Of a DNA stretch of 64,000 nt, positions 37,401 through 46,933 are shown piece by piece; within the stretch, counting starts at the first letter, position 1, and each line of letters opens with the position of its first letter. Below the pieces are notes generated by a model. It saw nothing but the letters and a program-made list of their open reading frames with translations. It was not told the DNA's origin and made no database searches. Location of the stretch: the NCBI GenBank assembly GCA_016709545.1, contig JADJMO010000010.1, forward strand, positions 1 through 64,000, read 5' to 3'. The position numbers and the translations under genes are program-made. This DNA comes from Myxococcales bacterium (lineage in GTDB: Bacteria; Myxococcota_A; Polyangia; Polyangiales; JADJMO01).

Positions 37401-38759
37401 GTGAGTCCCTTCGCCGAGCGCCGCGCGCGCCTGCTGGAGTCCGTCGGCAGGCGCACCGCCGCCGTCTTCGTCGCGACCCCCAACGCCCTCCGCAACAACG
37501 ACGTCGAGCACGAGTTCCGGCAGGACTCCGACGTCTTCTACCTCACGGGCTTCGACGAGCCCGACACCGTCGTCGTGCTCTCGCCGAACGGTCACGTCCG
37601 GGAGGAGGGCAAGGACCCGGAGAAGTCGCTCTTCACGATGTTCGTGCGCCCGCGCGATCCCGAGCGCGAGGTGTGGGACGGCTACCGCGCCGGGCTCGAG
37701 GGCGCGACCAGCAAGTACGGCGCCGACCACGCCTACCCCTACGCCGAGCTGACCAAGCGCCTGCCCGAGCTGCTCGCGGGGCACGACGCGGTCGTCTACC
37801 GGTTCGGTGGCGCGTTCGACGAGCGGCTGTTCGCGGCGATCCACCACGCGCGTCGCACCGCGGGCCGCACCGGGCTCTCCGCGCCCACCCGCATCGTCGA
37901 CCCCGTCGAGGTGCTCTACGAACACCGGCTCCGCAAGACGCCGCCCGAGCTCGAGGCCATGCGGCGCGCCTGCGCGATCACCGCCGAGGCGCACGAGAAG
38001 GCGATGGCCATCGCCACGCCGGGTCGGTACGAGTTCGAGCTCGAGGCCGTCATCCTCGAGACCTTCCGCCGGCACGGGTCCGAGCGCCCCGCGTACGGCT
38101 CCATCGTGGGCAGCGGCGCCAACGCAACCGTCCTCCACTACCGCCGCAACGACCGCAAGATCGAGGACGGCGACCTCGTCCTGATCGATGCGGGTTGCGA
38201 GTTCGGGTACTACGCCTCCGACGTCACGCGCACCTTCCCGGCCAACGGCCGGTTCAGCGACCCCCAGCGCTCGGTGTACGAGGCGGTGCTCGAGGCGCAG
38301 CTCGCGTGCATCGAGATGGTCAAGCCCGGCGTCACCCAGGGCGACCTGCACGAGAAGGCCGTGCGCGTGCTCACCGCGGCGCTGCTCCGGCTCGGCGTGA
38401 TCGAGGGCGACCTCGAGGAGGCGATCGAGAAGGAGGCCTACAAGCCGTTCTACATGCACAAGACCGGGCACTGGCTCGGGATGGACGTGCACGACGTCGG
38501 CGCGTATTTCGTCCCCAAGGAGGACGGCTCGATCGACGGCAAGCTGCGCCATCGGCCCCTCGAGCCGGGCATGGTGATCACCATCGAGCCCGGCCTCTAT
38601 TTCGGCATCGGCGCCGAGAAGGCTCCCGCGGCGCTGCGCGGCATCGGCGTGCGGATCGAGGACGACATCCTCGTCACCGAGAACGGCCACGAGAACCTCA
38701 CCGCCGCGATCCCGAAGTCGGTCGAGGACGTCGAGCGCGCGTGCCGGCGAACGCCATGA
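37401..38759 (+). CDS. pepP: Xaa-Pro aminopeptidase (M24B)
   Basis: 452 residues from GTG 37401; the upstream TTG at 37365 is less likely because the AMP_N domain begins FAERRARLLE. The N-terminal aminopeptidase P domain includes EFRQDSDVFYLTGFDEPD. The pita-bread catalytic domain has the metal ligands: LIDAGCEFGYYASDVTRTFP (two Asp), KTGHWLGMDVHDVG (His), ITIEPGLYFG (Glu) and GVRIEDDILVT (Glu). It removes an N-terminal residue before proline in the cytosol. The ATG of the next gene overlaps its stop. Confidence 0.94.
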   Translation: MSPFAERRARLLESVGRRTAAVFVATPNALRNNDVEHEFRQDSDVFYLTGFDEPDTVVVLSPNGHVREEGKDPEKSLFTMFVRPRDPEREVWDGYRAGLEGATSKYGADHAYPYAELTKRLPELLAGHDAVVYRFGGAFDERLFAAIHHARRTAGRTGLSAPTRIVDPVEVLYEHRLRKTPPELEAMRRACAITAEAHEKAMAIATPGRYEFELEAVILETFRRHGSERPAYGSIVGSGANATVLHYRRNDRKIEDGDLVLIDAGCEFGYYASDVTRTFPANGRFSDPQRSVYEAVLEAQLACIEMVKPGVTQGDLHEKAVRVLTAALLRLGVIEGDLEEAIEKEAYKPFYMHKTGHWLGMDVHDVGAYFVPKEDGSIDGKLRHRPLEPGMVITIEPGLYFGIGAEKAPAALRGIGVRIEDDILVTENGHENLTAAIPKSVEDVERACRRTP

Positions 38760-39406
38760 GCGTCGCGTCCGATCGCCCGCCGCCTCCGCGTGCGAGCACC
38801 GAGGTCCCGAGCGGCGAGATCACGCCGGTCTCGTCGGTGCGCCGGCAAGGAGAGATCCGGAGCCGCCAGTTCCTGGTGCACCGACGGTTCGCGGAGCAGC
38901 GCTTCGGCCTCGAGGGCCTCGGCGTGCCGCCCGAGCTGCTCTCCACCGAGCTCCCCGAGTGGGTGCCGTGCGGCTGGGTGACGACCCTGGTCGAGGCGCT
39001 CTTCGACGGCCCGATGGGGCGCGACCCCGAGGCGCTCCACCGACACGCCGAAGCCATCATGGACGAGGGCTTCGTCCGCGATCGCGCCGCGCTGTTCGAG
39101 GTGGCGACCCTTTCGATGATGCTGCGCCACGCGGGCCCGCTGTGGCGAGACGAGCTCAGCTCCGGTCGGCTCGTGGGCTTCAGCACCGAGACCGAGGGCA
39201 CCCTCGTGCTGCACGATCACCCCTGGACCGAGTCGGCGGCGATGCGCGCGCTGCTCGGTCGGGCCATCCAGCACGGCCTCGCCAAGCTGCGCCCGGGCAC
39301 TACGGTGTCGTTCGATCCGGAGCCGCAGAAGACTCTGGTGATGACGATTTCCTTTGTCGCTCCCGGACCGTCCCCGTCCGGTCCTCCGCTCCGGGCTCGC
39401 TTCTGA
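38756..39406 (+). CDS. Hypothetical myxobacterial protein
   Basis: 216 residues. A ~45-residue Pro/Ser-rich start precedes a compact helical domain: EWVPCGWVTTLVEALFDGPMG and MDEGFVRDRAALFEVATLSMML, then strands (LVGFSTETEGTLVLHD, TLVMTISFV). The pattern resembles heme-nitric-oxide-binding-like small domains used in Myxococcota, but the match is not firm. The ATG overlaps the pepP stop (ATGA). It ends within the 3' end of the convergent DUF2062 gene. Confidence 0.65.
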   Translation: MSVASDRPPPPRASTEVPSGEITPVSSVRRQGEIRSRQFLVHRRFAEQRFGLEGLGVPPELLSTELPEWVPCGWVTTLVEALFDGPMGRDPEALHRHAEAIMDEGFVRDRAALFEVATLSMMLRHAGPLWRDELSSGRLVGFSTETEGTLVLHDHPWTESAAMRALLGRAIQHGLAKLRPGTTVSFDPEPQKTLVMTISFVAPGPSPSGPPLRARF

Positions 39407-39858
39407 GCGCCCGCCGTCGCTGGTAGGCGGCGACCAGCGGACGGGCCACGAGGTAGGCCGCGAACGCGACGACTCCCGCGACCAGCACGCCGCCGAGCAC
39501 GCACGCGAGCAGCGCGTTGCGCACGACCGAGACGCGCTCGTCGAGGTCGGGCCCACGGCGGCATGGGTCGACTCAAGATGCGACAGCCGATGCGGATCTC
39601 CCAGAACACGAGGAGGCCCCACAGCGGGATGATCACGAGGTGAGAGGCGAGGAACGCGACGAGCTTGCTGAGCCGCGCGGCCCACGCGAGGCCGAGCGTC
39701 GTGAACGAGCGCAGGCCGAGCACCGGCGGCACGGGCGACGCGCTCACGAAGGCGCCGAGCGCCACCGCGAGGGCGAACTCGTGCGGGGTGGTGTCCTCCG
39801 CCAGCGCCATCTTGAACAGGTAGCGGATGCGCTGGACGCGGCGCTGAGCCCAGTTCAT
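39300..39858 (-). CDS. DUF2062 membrane protein (frame break)
   Basis: About 185 residues when repaired. The N-terminal half has the DUF2062 features: FALAVALGAFVSASPVPPVL (the F-A-x-G-x-F...P segment) and KLVAFLASHLVIIPLWGLLV. The frame breaks between 39545 and 39570; the following frame (RRGPDLDERVSVVRNALLA) continues to another helix (VLGGVLVAGVVAFAAYLV) and a charged tail, implying one extra base. The tail overlaps the convergent gene by 107 nt, so the true stop may be upstream. The start overlaps the VWA gene stop (ATGA). Function unknown. Confidence 0.7.
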
Positions 39859-42794
39859 CCGCCCTTCTTCTCTCGCTTCTTCTTGGCGAGATCGGCGAGC
39901 GAGCCCTCCCCCTGGGCCTCGGGCTTCTTCTTGGGCTCGCGCACGATGACGGGCGCGGCCGGGCGCTCGGGCTTCTGCGCGGCGGCGTCCTTGCGCTTCT
40001 GCGCTATCGCGGCCGCGAGCCCGGAGGCGGCGGCGGTCGGGTCGGCGCGCGGGCGCTCGACCTTGGCCGTGGCCGGCTGCACCTGGAGCGGGGCGGTGGC
40101 CTTCTGGGTCTTGGGCAGCGCCACCTGCACGACGGGGGCGCTGGTCTTCGCCACCTTGGGTTGCGCCGGCGCGAGGTGCCGCTGCGGCAGGCCGAGGCGG
40201 CGCGCGGCCACGCCGAGCAGCATGAGCGCGAGCGCCGCGGGGAGCAGGAACGGCGCGAGCGGGAGCGGCGTCGGGCGCAGGCCGGTGCGCCGCGTGAACA
40301 CCCCGCCGAGGGGCGCATCGACCACGCCACCGGTGACCTCCGCGATCCGCTCGAGGGTGCGGCGGTCGCTCCCGGTCGGTCGGAGCTCGTCGGCGCGCGA
40401 GAGCACGGTCGCGGCGAGGCCCGCCGGCTGGTTGCCCTTGCCGTCGTCCCCCACGTCGATCGCGCGCACGACGTAGGCGCCGGGCGTGCCGATGGGGAGC
40501 TGCGTCGCGTAGGTCCCGCCCGGACCCGGGAGCAGCTCGAGGTCGCGCGGCAGGCCGTCCGGCCCCTCGACGTGCACCTTGAGGTGCAGGAGCCCGGCGG
40601 CGCCGCTCAGCGAGGTGGGCTCGGCGGTGACGTTCAGCACGCCGTCCTTGGCCTGCGCGTCGAGCTTCACGCGGGCCTCGTCGGCCTTGCGCCCGACCTC
40701 GCGCGCGAGCTGGGTCATGAGCTGCGCCGCGCCCGGCCACAGCACGAAGGGCCCACCCCACTGGTCGGTGTAGTCGCTCGCCCAGGCGCCGCTGTGGCCG
40801 AGGCCGATCGGCCAGGTCACGAGGATCGGGTCGCCCTCGGGGCCGTCGAGGAGCAGCTGCGCGCGCGGCTTGACCTGGGTGACGACGTAGCCGCGGAGGC
40901 TCGGCGCCTTCTTCCAGTCGATGCCCTTGAGGGTCGGCGAGGCCGAGCGCACGCGCGGGACGAACTCCTCTTCGTGCACGCTCGACTTCGCGGCCAGCAC
41001 GGTCTCCTGCGCGAACACCGCGGGGAGCTTGCGCGCGTCGGTGATGAGGTAGAAGCGGCCGCCGCCGAGCTTGGCCATGTCGGCGAGCGCGGGCACGTCG
41101 CAGCCGTCGCCGAGCGCGATGACGCTGGTGGTGATGCCCTTCTTGGCGGCGGCCTTCACCAGGCTCGGCGCGTCGGTGCGCTCCTCGGCGTCGGCGCCGT
41201 CGGAGAACAGCAGCATGTGCTTGATGCCGTGCGTCTCCTTCTCGAGCGCCTTGTAGCCCTCGCGCAGCGACAGATCGATGAAGATGCCGCCGCCGCCGAC
41301 GCCGACCGCCTTGATCTTCTTGCCCGTGGCCACCGGGTCGAGCACCGGACCCATCTTGATGGTCTCGTAGATGGTCGTGTCGACGTGCCAGACCGCGAGC
41401 CGGTCGTCCTTGCCGAGCAGCGCCGCCGAGCGCGCGGCCGCCTCGTTGGCGAGGTCGAGCTTGTTGTACTTGTCGTCGACGCGCGCGCCCATCGAGCCCG
41501 AGAAGTCGATGACGATGAGCTCGGAGAGCTGCGAGCGGCGCTTCTCCTTGACGAGGTCGAACGAGACCGGCGCGATCTCCTCGATCGGGGTCTTGCCGTA
41601 GCCACCCGGTCCCATCGACGAATCGCTGCCGAACAGCAGCAGGCCGCCGCCGAAGTCCTTCACGTACTTCGCCATGGCCTCCATCTGGCTCGGGAGGAGG
41701 TCGCGCGCGGGGATGTCGGCGAGGACGACGAGGTCGTAGGCCGCGAGCTCGGCGAGGTCGGTGGGGACCGAGAAGCGGCCCTTCACGGTGACCCGGTAGC
41801 CCTCGTTCTCGAGCGCGACGCGGAGCGGGTTGGCCTTCTTCTCCTCCTTCTGGAGGACGAGCACCATCGAGGGCCCGCGCACGCGCACGAACGTGGTGGC
41901 CTCGTTGTCGTCGGCGCTCGCATCGAGCTTCGCGTCGAGCGGGCGCACGTGCATGTCGTAGCGGTGGAGGCCCGGATCGGGCGCCTTGTCCTTGTAGCGA
42001 ACGACGTCCTCGCCGCTCGCCACCTTGGTGACGAACTTGGCGATGGAGACGCCGTCGCGCCTCACCTCGACCTCGACGTCGATGAGCTTGTCGCTCGGCG
42101 GCGAGTGCACGACGGCGCGGACCTCGATGGTCTCGCCCTCGTCGGCGAGCGAGGGGCCGCGCGCGGCGACGACGCGCACGTCGGGCAGGACCTGCTGGTC
42201 GAGCACGATGACGTCGATCGGCACGCCGAGGGCGCGGGCGCGGGCCGCGGCGGCGAGCGCGTCGCCGCGGTTCTGCACGCCGTCGGACACGAGGACGATG
42301 CGCCCGCCGCCGGCCGCGAGCACCTCGTCGACGGCGCGACGGATGCCGGTCTCGAGGTCGGAGGCGTCGCGCGCGACGGTGGGCTGCACGGCGCCGCCGC
42401 CCTCGTTCTTGGCGTGGAACGGCTCGGAGAGCGAAGCGGTGGCGCCGAACTTCACGACGGCGAGGCGGTCGTCCTTGAGCATGGCGAGCTCGGCCGCGGT
42501 GAGGCCCTCGCGCACCTTGGCCTCGGCGCCGGGCACGAGCTCGATCGAGCGCGACACGTCGACGAGCACGACCACGTTCATGCGGTCGGCCGGGCGCACG
42601 ACCTCGACGTCGCCCGCGGCGAGGATGGCGCAGGCGAGCGCGAGCCACGCCAGGACCGAGGCGGCCAGGCGTCGGCCGCGCGAGAGCGCGACATCCGCCC
42701 GGACGAGCCGGACGGCCACGAGCACGGCGACCACCGTCAGCGCGGCGAGCGCGAACGGATGGCCGGCGTGCAGGGCGTAGGCCGCGGGCTTCAC
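39855..42794 (-). CDS. Large membrane protein with two VWA (MIDAS) domains
   Basis: 979 residues. Two N-terminal transmembrane helices (~1-60) precede a first von Willebrand A domain with MIDAS DVSRS (near 78) and a second with DFSGSMG (near 432). Between them is a glutamine-amidotransferase-like segment (YDLVVLADIPARDLLPSQMEAM, GGGLLLFGSDSSMG). A C-terminal helix (PFLLPAALALMLLGVAA) and a Lys/Ala/Pro tail end it. Such BatA-like or DUF1355-type proteins assemble complexes at the membrane; the role here is unknown. Overlaps DUF2062 by ATGA. Confidence 0.85.
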   Translation of the reverse strand: MKPAAYALHAGHPFALAALTVVAVLVAVRLVRADVALSRGRRLAASVLAWLALACAILAAGDVEVVRPADRMNVVVLVDVSRSIELVPGAEAKVREGLTAAELAMLKDDRLAVVKFGATASLSEPFHAKNEGGGAVQPTVARDASDLETGIRRAVDEVLAAGGGRIVLVSDGVQNRGDALAAAARARALGVPIDVIVLDQQVLPDVRVVAARGPSLADEGETIEVRAVVHSPPSDKLIDVEVEVRRDGVSIAKFVTKVASGEDVVRYKDKAPDPGLHRYDMHVRPLDAKLDASADDNEATTFVRVRGPSMVLVLQKEEKKANPLRVALENEGYRVTVKGRFSVPTDLAELAAYDLVVLADIPARDLLPSQMEAMAKYVKDFGGGLLLFGSDSSMGPGGYGKTPIEEIAPVSFDLVKEKRRSQLSELIVIDFSGSMGARVDDKYNKLDLANEAAARSAALLGKDDRLAVWHVDTTIYETIKMGPVLDPVATGKKIKAVGVGGGGIFIDLSLREGYKALEKETHGIKHMLLFSDGADAEERTDAPSLVKAAAKKGITTSVIALGDGCDVPALADMAKLGGGRFYLITDARKLPAVFAQETVLAAKSSVHEEEFVPRVRSASPTLKGIDWKKAPSLRGYVVTQVKPRAQLLLDGPEGDPILVTWPIGLGHSGAWASDYTDQWGGPFVLWPGAAQLMTQLAREVGRKADEARVKLDAQAKDGVLNVTAEPTSLSGAAGLLHLKVHVEGPDGLPRDLELLPGPGGTYATQLPIGTPGAYVVRAIDVGDDGKGNQPAGLAATVLSRADELRPTGSDRRTLERIAEVTGGVVDAPLGGVFTRRTGLRPTPLPLAPFLLPAALALMLLGVAARRLGLPQRHLAPAQPKVAKTSAPVVQVALPKTQKATAPLQVQPATAKVERPRADPTAAASGLAAAIAQKRKDAAAQKPERPAAPVIVREPKKKPEAQGEGSLADLAKKKREKKGG

Positions 42795-42866
42795 GACATC
42801 GGCAAGGTAGCGCGGAAAGGCGCCCGAGTCCGAGTCGGGACGTCCCGCGGGCGGGTCCGCGCCGTT

Positions 42867-43760
42867 TCAGGCCGGCGCGACCGAACCGGTGAGCGACCGG
42901 ACGAGCCGCTGTAGCTCTTCGATGTCGAGCGGCGCGAGGTGGCCACCCCGCCGCCGCACGGGCTCCGAGAGCGAAGCAGCACCCGGGCCGCCGACGATCC
43001 ACGGCACCGCGCCGCACGCCTTGCCATAGGCCGCGAACAGCGTGCGGGTGTCCTCGGTCGGCTCGACGACCACCGAGAGCGCGACCAGCGCGGGGCGGTC
43101 GCGCGCGATGCCATCGGCCACCGCCTTGGGTGGCACGCGCGCGCCGAGGAACAGGGGCCGATACCCCCAGCTGGCGAGGTGGAGCGCGAGCCCGAGCAGG
43201 CCGAGCTCGTGCTGCTCCTCGTCGATGCAGGCGAGCAGCACGCGCGGGGCGGGGCTCGGTGGCATCATGAGGCGCAGCCGCGCGAGCAACACCTGGCGGA
43301 TGATCTGCGAACCCGCGTGCTCTTCGGCCACCGAGAGCTCGCCCTTCTCCCAGAGGCAGCCGATCTGGGCGAGGGCCGGGGAGAGGACGCTGTCGTAGCC
43401 GCGGGCCGGCCCGTTCTCGAGCGCCAGGTCGAGCGCGGCGCGCAGGCCCTCGCCGTCGAGCGCCTTGACGGAGCCGAGGATGCGCTGGACGAGATCGGCG
43501 CCCTGGACGGGGGCGAGGTCGGGGACCCGACCCTCGCTGACCGCGAGCTGCGCGGCCTCGGCAGGGCGGACTCCAGCGGCGCACAGCGAGGCCATCCGAC
43601 GGACGACCGCGACGTCGTGCTCGCTGTAGAGCCGGTAGCGAGCTTGCGTGCGCGAGGGCTCGGGCACGCCGTAGCGGCGCTCCCAGGCGCGCAGCGTGGC
43701 CGCCGGTATGCCGGTGAGATCGGCGACCGCTTGAATCCGGTAGCGAGGGACCGAGGGCAC
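42867..43760 (-). CDS. CarA/CarH-type MerR regulator with B12-binding photoreceptor domain
   Basis: 297 residues from GTG 43760, with GGGAGG 2 nt upstream. N-terminal MerR HTH: YRIQAVADLTGIPAATLRAWERRYGVPEP (R-x-W-E-R-R-Y-G). The helical middle holds W137-x9-E147-H148 (LWEKGELSVAEEH), the light-sensing signature of CarH/CarA. The B12-binding Rossmann domain has E182-x-H184-x-x-G187, with His184 as the expected lower cobalt ligand. In CarH, adenosylcobalamin drives DNA binding in the dark and light releases it. It therefore probably controls carotenoid or photoprotection genes, none of which are adjacent. VWA and DUF2062 genes follow after 72 nt. Confidence 0.9.
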   Translation of the reverse strand: MPSVPRYRIQAVADLTGIPAATLRAWERRYGVPEPSRTQARYRLYSEHDVAVVRRMASLCAAGVRPAEAAQLAVSEGRVPDLAPVQGADLVQRILGSVKALDGEGLRAALDLALENGPARGYDSVLSPALAQIGCLWEKGELSVAEEHAGSQIIRQVLLARLRLMMPPSPAPRVLLACIDEEQHELGLLGLALHLASWGYRPLFLGARVPPKAVADGIARDRPALVALSVVVEPTEDTRTLFAAYGKACGAVPWIVGGPGAASLSEPVRRRGGHLAPLDIEELQRLVRSLTGSVAPA

Positions 43761-43886
43761 GCCTCCCGAAGGTAGCGCGGTCGCGCGCGGTCGCGGCAGC
43801 GAAGTGACGACGACGGGTTCCACCTCCGACAACTTGGCCCCCACCTCGCGGCTGTGGCTCCGTCGGGCCCACTGGAGGATCTGCCA

Positions 43887-45140
43887 ATGCTGCCGCGCCC
43901 GACTCCCCCGCTCGTCGCCCTGCTCTTCGCCTCGTCCACGCTGGTCGTGTCGGCCAACGCGGAGGAGCCGAAGGCCAAAGCGAAGCCCGCGCCGGTGGCC
44001 GCGGCCGCTTCCGCCAAGCCACCTGCCCACCCGCACAAGACCAAAGCGCACGCGCAGCTGAAGAAGAAGCCGCTGCCGCAGCTCCCCGCCAAGGAGACCG
44101 CGAAGGCGGAGCCCAAGAAGGTGGAGAAAGTGGAGCCGAAGGCCGAGGCCAAGGTCGACCCGAAGAAGGCCACCACCGACGAGCCCCCGCCCGAGCTGAC
44201 TGGCGCCCTCCCCCAGGCCAAGCTCGCGAACAAGAAGGCCCAGGACAAGAAGCTCGGCGCCAAGACCGAGCCCAAGAGCGACCCCAAGAAGGTGGAGCCG
44301 AAGAAGGCCGAGCCCAAGTCGGTCGAGCCCGCGAAGAAGGACGACAAGAAGCACAAGCCGGCCAAGCTCGGCGCGCTCGAGGAGTCGTTCCCGCAGCTCC
44401 ACAAGAAGGCCGAGGCCAAGAAGAAGCTCAAGAACTGCCTCGCCCCCGCGGTGCACTTCACGCGGCTCGGCGACGCCGACGGCCAGACCGTCTCGCTGAC
44501 CACGTGCGCGGGCGGCACCGCGCCCGGCGCGCTCGACGCGATCAGCATCCTCGCCCGCCCCTACGACGTGGCGGCGCCCGGCGACAAGCCCGAGAGCGTG
44601 CTCTCGCTGCCGAAGAAGCAGCACAAGGCGAGCAAGGCCCTCGCGACCGACAAGAAGGAGATCGCCCCCGGCATCCGCCGGCTCGACCCCGGCATGATCA
44701 CCCGGCTCCAGGCGATCGCGAGCCACTTCCCTGGCAAGACGATCACCATGGTGAGCGGCTACCGCCCGCAGTCCAAGGGCAGCCCGCACCAGGCGGCCCG
44801 GGCGCTCGACATCCGCATCGACGGGGTGACCAACGAGGCGCTCGTGACGTTCTGCAAGACGATGCCGGACACCGGTTGCGGCTACTACCCGAACTCGTAC
44901 TTCGTCCACGTCGACGTCCGCCCCGCCGGCGTCGGCCACGTCTACTGGATCGACGTGAGTGGGCCCGGTGAGAAGCCCCAGTACGTGAAGACCTGGCCGA
45001 TCCCCCTGCCGACCGCCAAGGGCCCGACCTCGACCACCAAGGACAGCCCGGCGCCCAAGTCGACCGACGACGTCGAGGTCCCGGTCACCATCGAGCCCGG
45101 CAAGATCGGCCCGCTCGAGGACGACAGCGACCTGCACTGA
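43887..45140 (+). CDS. Secreted M15-type (YcbK/DUF882-like) peptidase with Lys/Pro/Ala-rich region
   Basis: 417 residues from ATG 43887 with GGAGG 8 nt upstream; a GTG at 43854 is in frame but lacks a site. Signal (ALLFASSTLVVSANA), then ~140 residues of Lys/Pro/Ala/Glu repeats (EPKKVEPKKAEPK) that could contact peptidoglycan. The catalytic domain has MVSGYRPQSKGSPHQAARALDIRI (H-x6-D zinc site) and YFVHVDVRP (second His). This fold is DD-carboxypeptidase-like. A Thr/Lys-rich tail ends it. Periplasmic cell-wall role is inferred. Confidence 0.83.
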   Translation: MLPRPTPPLVALLFASSTLVVSANAEEPKAKAKPAPVAAAASAKPPAHPHKTKAHAQLKKKPLPQLPAKETAKAEPKKVEKVEPKAEAKVDPKKATTDEPPPELTGALPQAKLANKKAQDKKLGAKTEPKSDPKKVEPKKAEPKSVEPAKKDDKKHKPAKLGALEESFPQLHKKAEAKKKLKNCLAPAVHFTRLGDADGQTVSLTTCAGGTAPGALDAISILARPYDVAAPGDKPESVLSLPKKQHKASKALATDKKEIAPGIRRLDPGMITRLQAIASHFPGKTITMVSGYRPQSKGSPHQAARALDIRIDGVTNEALVTFCKTMPDTGCGYYPNSYFVHVDVRPAGVGHVYWIDVSGPGEKPQYVKTWPIPLPTAKGPTSTTKDSPAPKSTDDVEVPVTIEPGKIGPLEDDSDLH

Positions 45141-45157
45141 TGTGATACACCGTGCGG

Positions 45158-46492
45158 ATGGCTTCGGTCGCTCCGCTCAAGCCCCTCCGTTACGCGAAGA
45201 CCAGCGCCCTCGCGCAGCTCGTCGCCCCCCCGTACGACGTCATCGGCGAAGCCGAGCGCGGCCAGCTCGCCGCCCGGCACCAGCACAACGTCGTGCGACT
45301 CATCCTCCCTCGGCCTGCGTCGGGCGCAGAGGAGTCCACCAAGTACGCCGAGGCCGCGCGCATCTTCACCGGCCTCCGTGAGGAAGGCGCGCTGGTCCGC
45401 GACGAGGAGCCCGCGTTCTACGGGTTCTCGCAGGCCTTCGCCAACCCGGTCACCGGCGCGCTGGTGCGTCGGCGCGGGTTCCTCGGCCTCGTGCGGCTGC
45501 AGCCGTTCTCGGACCGCGTGATCCTGCCCCACGAGCGCACGCTCTCCGGCCCCAAGGTCGACCGGCTGTCGCTCTTCCGTTCGACGCAGACCAACCTCTC
45601 GCCCGGCTTCATGCTCTACCGCGACCCCGCGGGCGCGCTCGAGCCCGCCCTCGCCTCCGGGGTGGAGCTCGCGCAGTTCACCACCCGGTCGGTGAGCGAG
45701 AAGAGCGAGATCCAGAACCAGCTCACCAAGATCGCCGACCCGGCCGCCGTGCGGTCGATCGTCGCGCACCTGCGCGAGCGCCAGCTGCTGATCGCCGACG
45801 GCCACCACCGCTACGAGACCGCTCTCGGCTACGCGCGCGAGATCGAGGAGAAAGTCGGCCCCACCCCCGAAGACGCCGAGCACAAGTGGTTCATGGTGTT
45901 CTTCGCCAACGAGGACGACCCGAGCCTGCTCGTGCTGCCGACCCACCGCCTCGTCTACGGCGTGGCCGCCAAGGTCGGGTTCGACGAGATGCTCGCGCGC
46001 ATCGCGGATGCGTTCGTCGCCACGCCCATCGAGCGCGGCCAGGCCGTCGCCAAGCTCGCCGAGGCCGGCAAAGAGGGGCCCGCGCTGGTCGTCGCCGACC
46101 GCGCGCGCACCGTGCTGCTCACGAGCAAGCCCGGCTTCGACGCGGCCGCGCACCCCACCCTCGGGCAGCGGCCGCCTTCGCTCCGCGGCACCGACGTCGC
46201 CATCCTCCACGCGGTCGTGCTCGAGCACGCGCTCTCGATCTCGCTCGAGGCGCAGGCCAAGCAGACCAACCTCACGTACCTGAAGGACGCCGAGGAGGCG
46301 CTCGGCCAGATCGCGCGCGGCGAGGGCGACTTCCTGTTCCTCATGAACGCGACCCCGGTCTCGCAGGTGCGCGCGGTGGCCGAGGAGGGCGAGGTGATGC
46401 CGCAGAAGGCCACCTACTTCTACCCGAAGGTCCTCACCGGCCTCGCCATCCACACGCTCGACCCGGAACGACGGGTCGCCGCGAGCTGGTGA
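45158..46492 (+). CDS. DUF1015 (SerK-like) family protein
   Basis: 444 residues. Start block VAPLKPLRYAKTSALAQLVAPPYDVIGEAE, then ADGHHRYETALGYA, the GHHRYE motif that marks DUF1015, and a C-terminal ATYFYPKVLTGLAIH. Archaeal SerK of this family phosphorylates free L-serine; whether the bacterial members do is not shown. It is soluble. A GTG at 45152 is an alternative start. Its stop overlaps the next start (GTGA), coupling it with a SET protein. Confidence 0.92.
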   Translation: MASVAPLKPLRYAKTSALAQLVAPPYDVIGEAERGQLAARHQHNVVRLILPRPASGAEESTKYAEAARIFTGLREEGALVRDEEPAFYGFSQAFANPVTGALVRRRGFLGLVRLQPFSDRVILPHERTLSGPKVDRLSLFRSTQTNLSPGFMLYRDPAGALEPALASGVELAQFTTRSVSEKSEIQNQLTKIADPAAVRSIVAHLRERQLLIADGHHRYETALGYAREIEEKVGPTPEDAEHKWFMVFFANEDDPSLLVLPTHRLVYGVAAKVGFDEMLARIADAFVATPIERGQAVAKLAEAGKEGPALVVADRARTVLLTSKPGFDAAAHPTLGQRPPSLRGTDVAILHAVVLEHALSISLEAQAKQTNLTYLKDAEEALGQIARGEGDFLFLMNATPVSQVRAVAEEGEVMPQKATYFYPKVLTGLAIHTLDPERRVAASW

Positions 46493-46887
46493 CCGCGCCC
46501 GCGGTCCTCAACCAAGGTGTCGAGGTCCGGGACGCCGGCCCTCGCGGACGCGGCGTCTTCGCGACGCGCGCCTTCGAGGAGGGCGAGACCATCGAGGACT
46601 GCCCGGTGATCGAGGTGCCCGAGGCGGAGCTGCCCGCGCTCGCCTCGACGATCCTCGCCTCGTATTTCTTCCAGTGGGGCGGCACGGGCGACGAGGGCGC
46701 GGTCGCCCTCGGCTACGGCTCGCTCTACAACCACACCAACGCGCCGAACGCGATGTACGTGCGCAAGCGCGAGCTGCGGCTGATCTCGTTCGTGGCGGTG
46801 CGCCCGATCGCCGAGGGCGAGGAGATCACGGTCAGCTACCACGGCGGCTTCGGCCAGCGCACGAAGGTGTGGTTCGAGATCGAGTGA
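46489..46887 (+). CDS. SET-domain lysine-methyltransferase-like protein
   Basis: 132 residues from GTG 46489 overlapping the DUF1015 stop. SET motifs: RGRGVFATRAFEEGETIEDCPV (G-x-G-V-F-A), YGSLYNHTNAPNAMY (N-H-x4-N) and AEGEEITVSYHGGFG (E-E-I-T-x-x-Y). It is a minimal SET domain as found in several bacteria, with full SAM- and lysine-pocket residues visible. It likely methylates a protein lysine, target unknown. Confidence 0.9.
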   Translation: MTAPAVLNQGVEVRDAGPRGRGVFATRAFEEGETIEDCPVIEVPEAELPALASTILASYFFQWGGTGDEGAVALGYGSLYNHTNAPNAMYVRKRELRLISFVAVRPIAEGEEITVSYHGGFGQRTKVWFEIE

Positions 46888-46933
46888 TGGCCTGCGGCGT
46901 GGGTGAGCACGCCACGCGGGGCGCGATCCGGAT

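Noticed and set aside
39217..44022. 1,601-codon minus frame across the DUF2062/VWA region
   Set aside because: Mostly a shadow of the VWA gene in another frame; only the DUF2062 N-terminal part (start 39858) is real.
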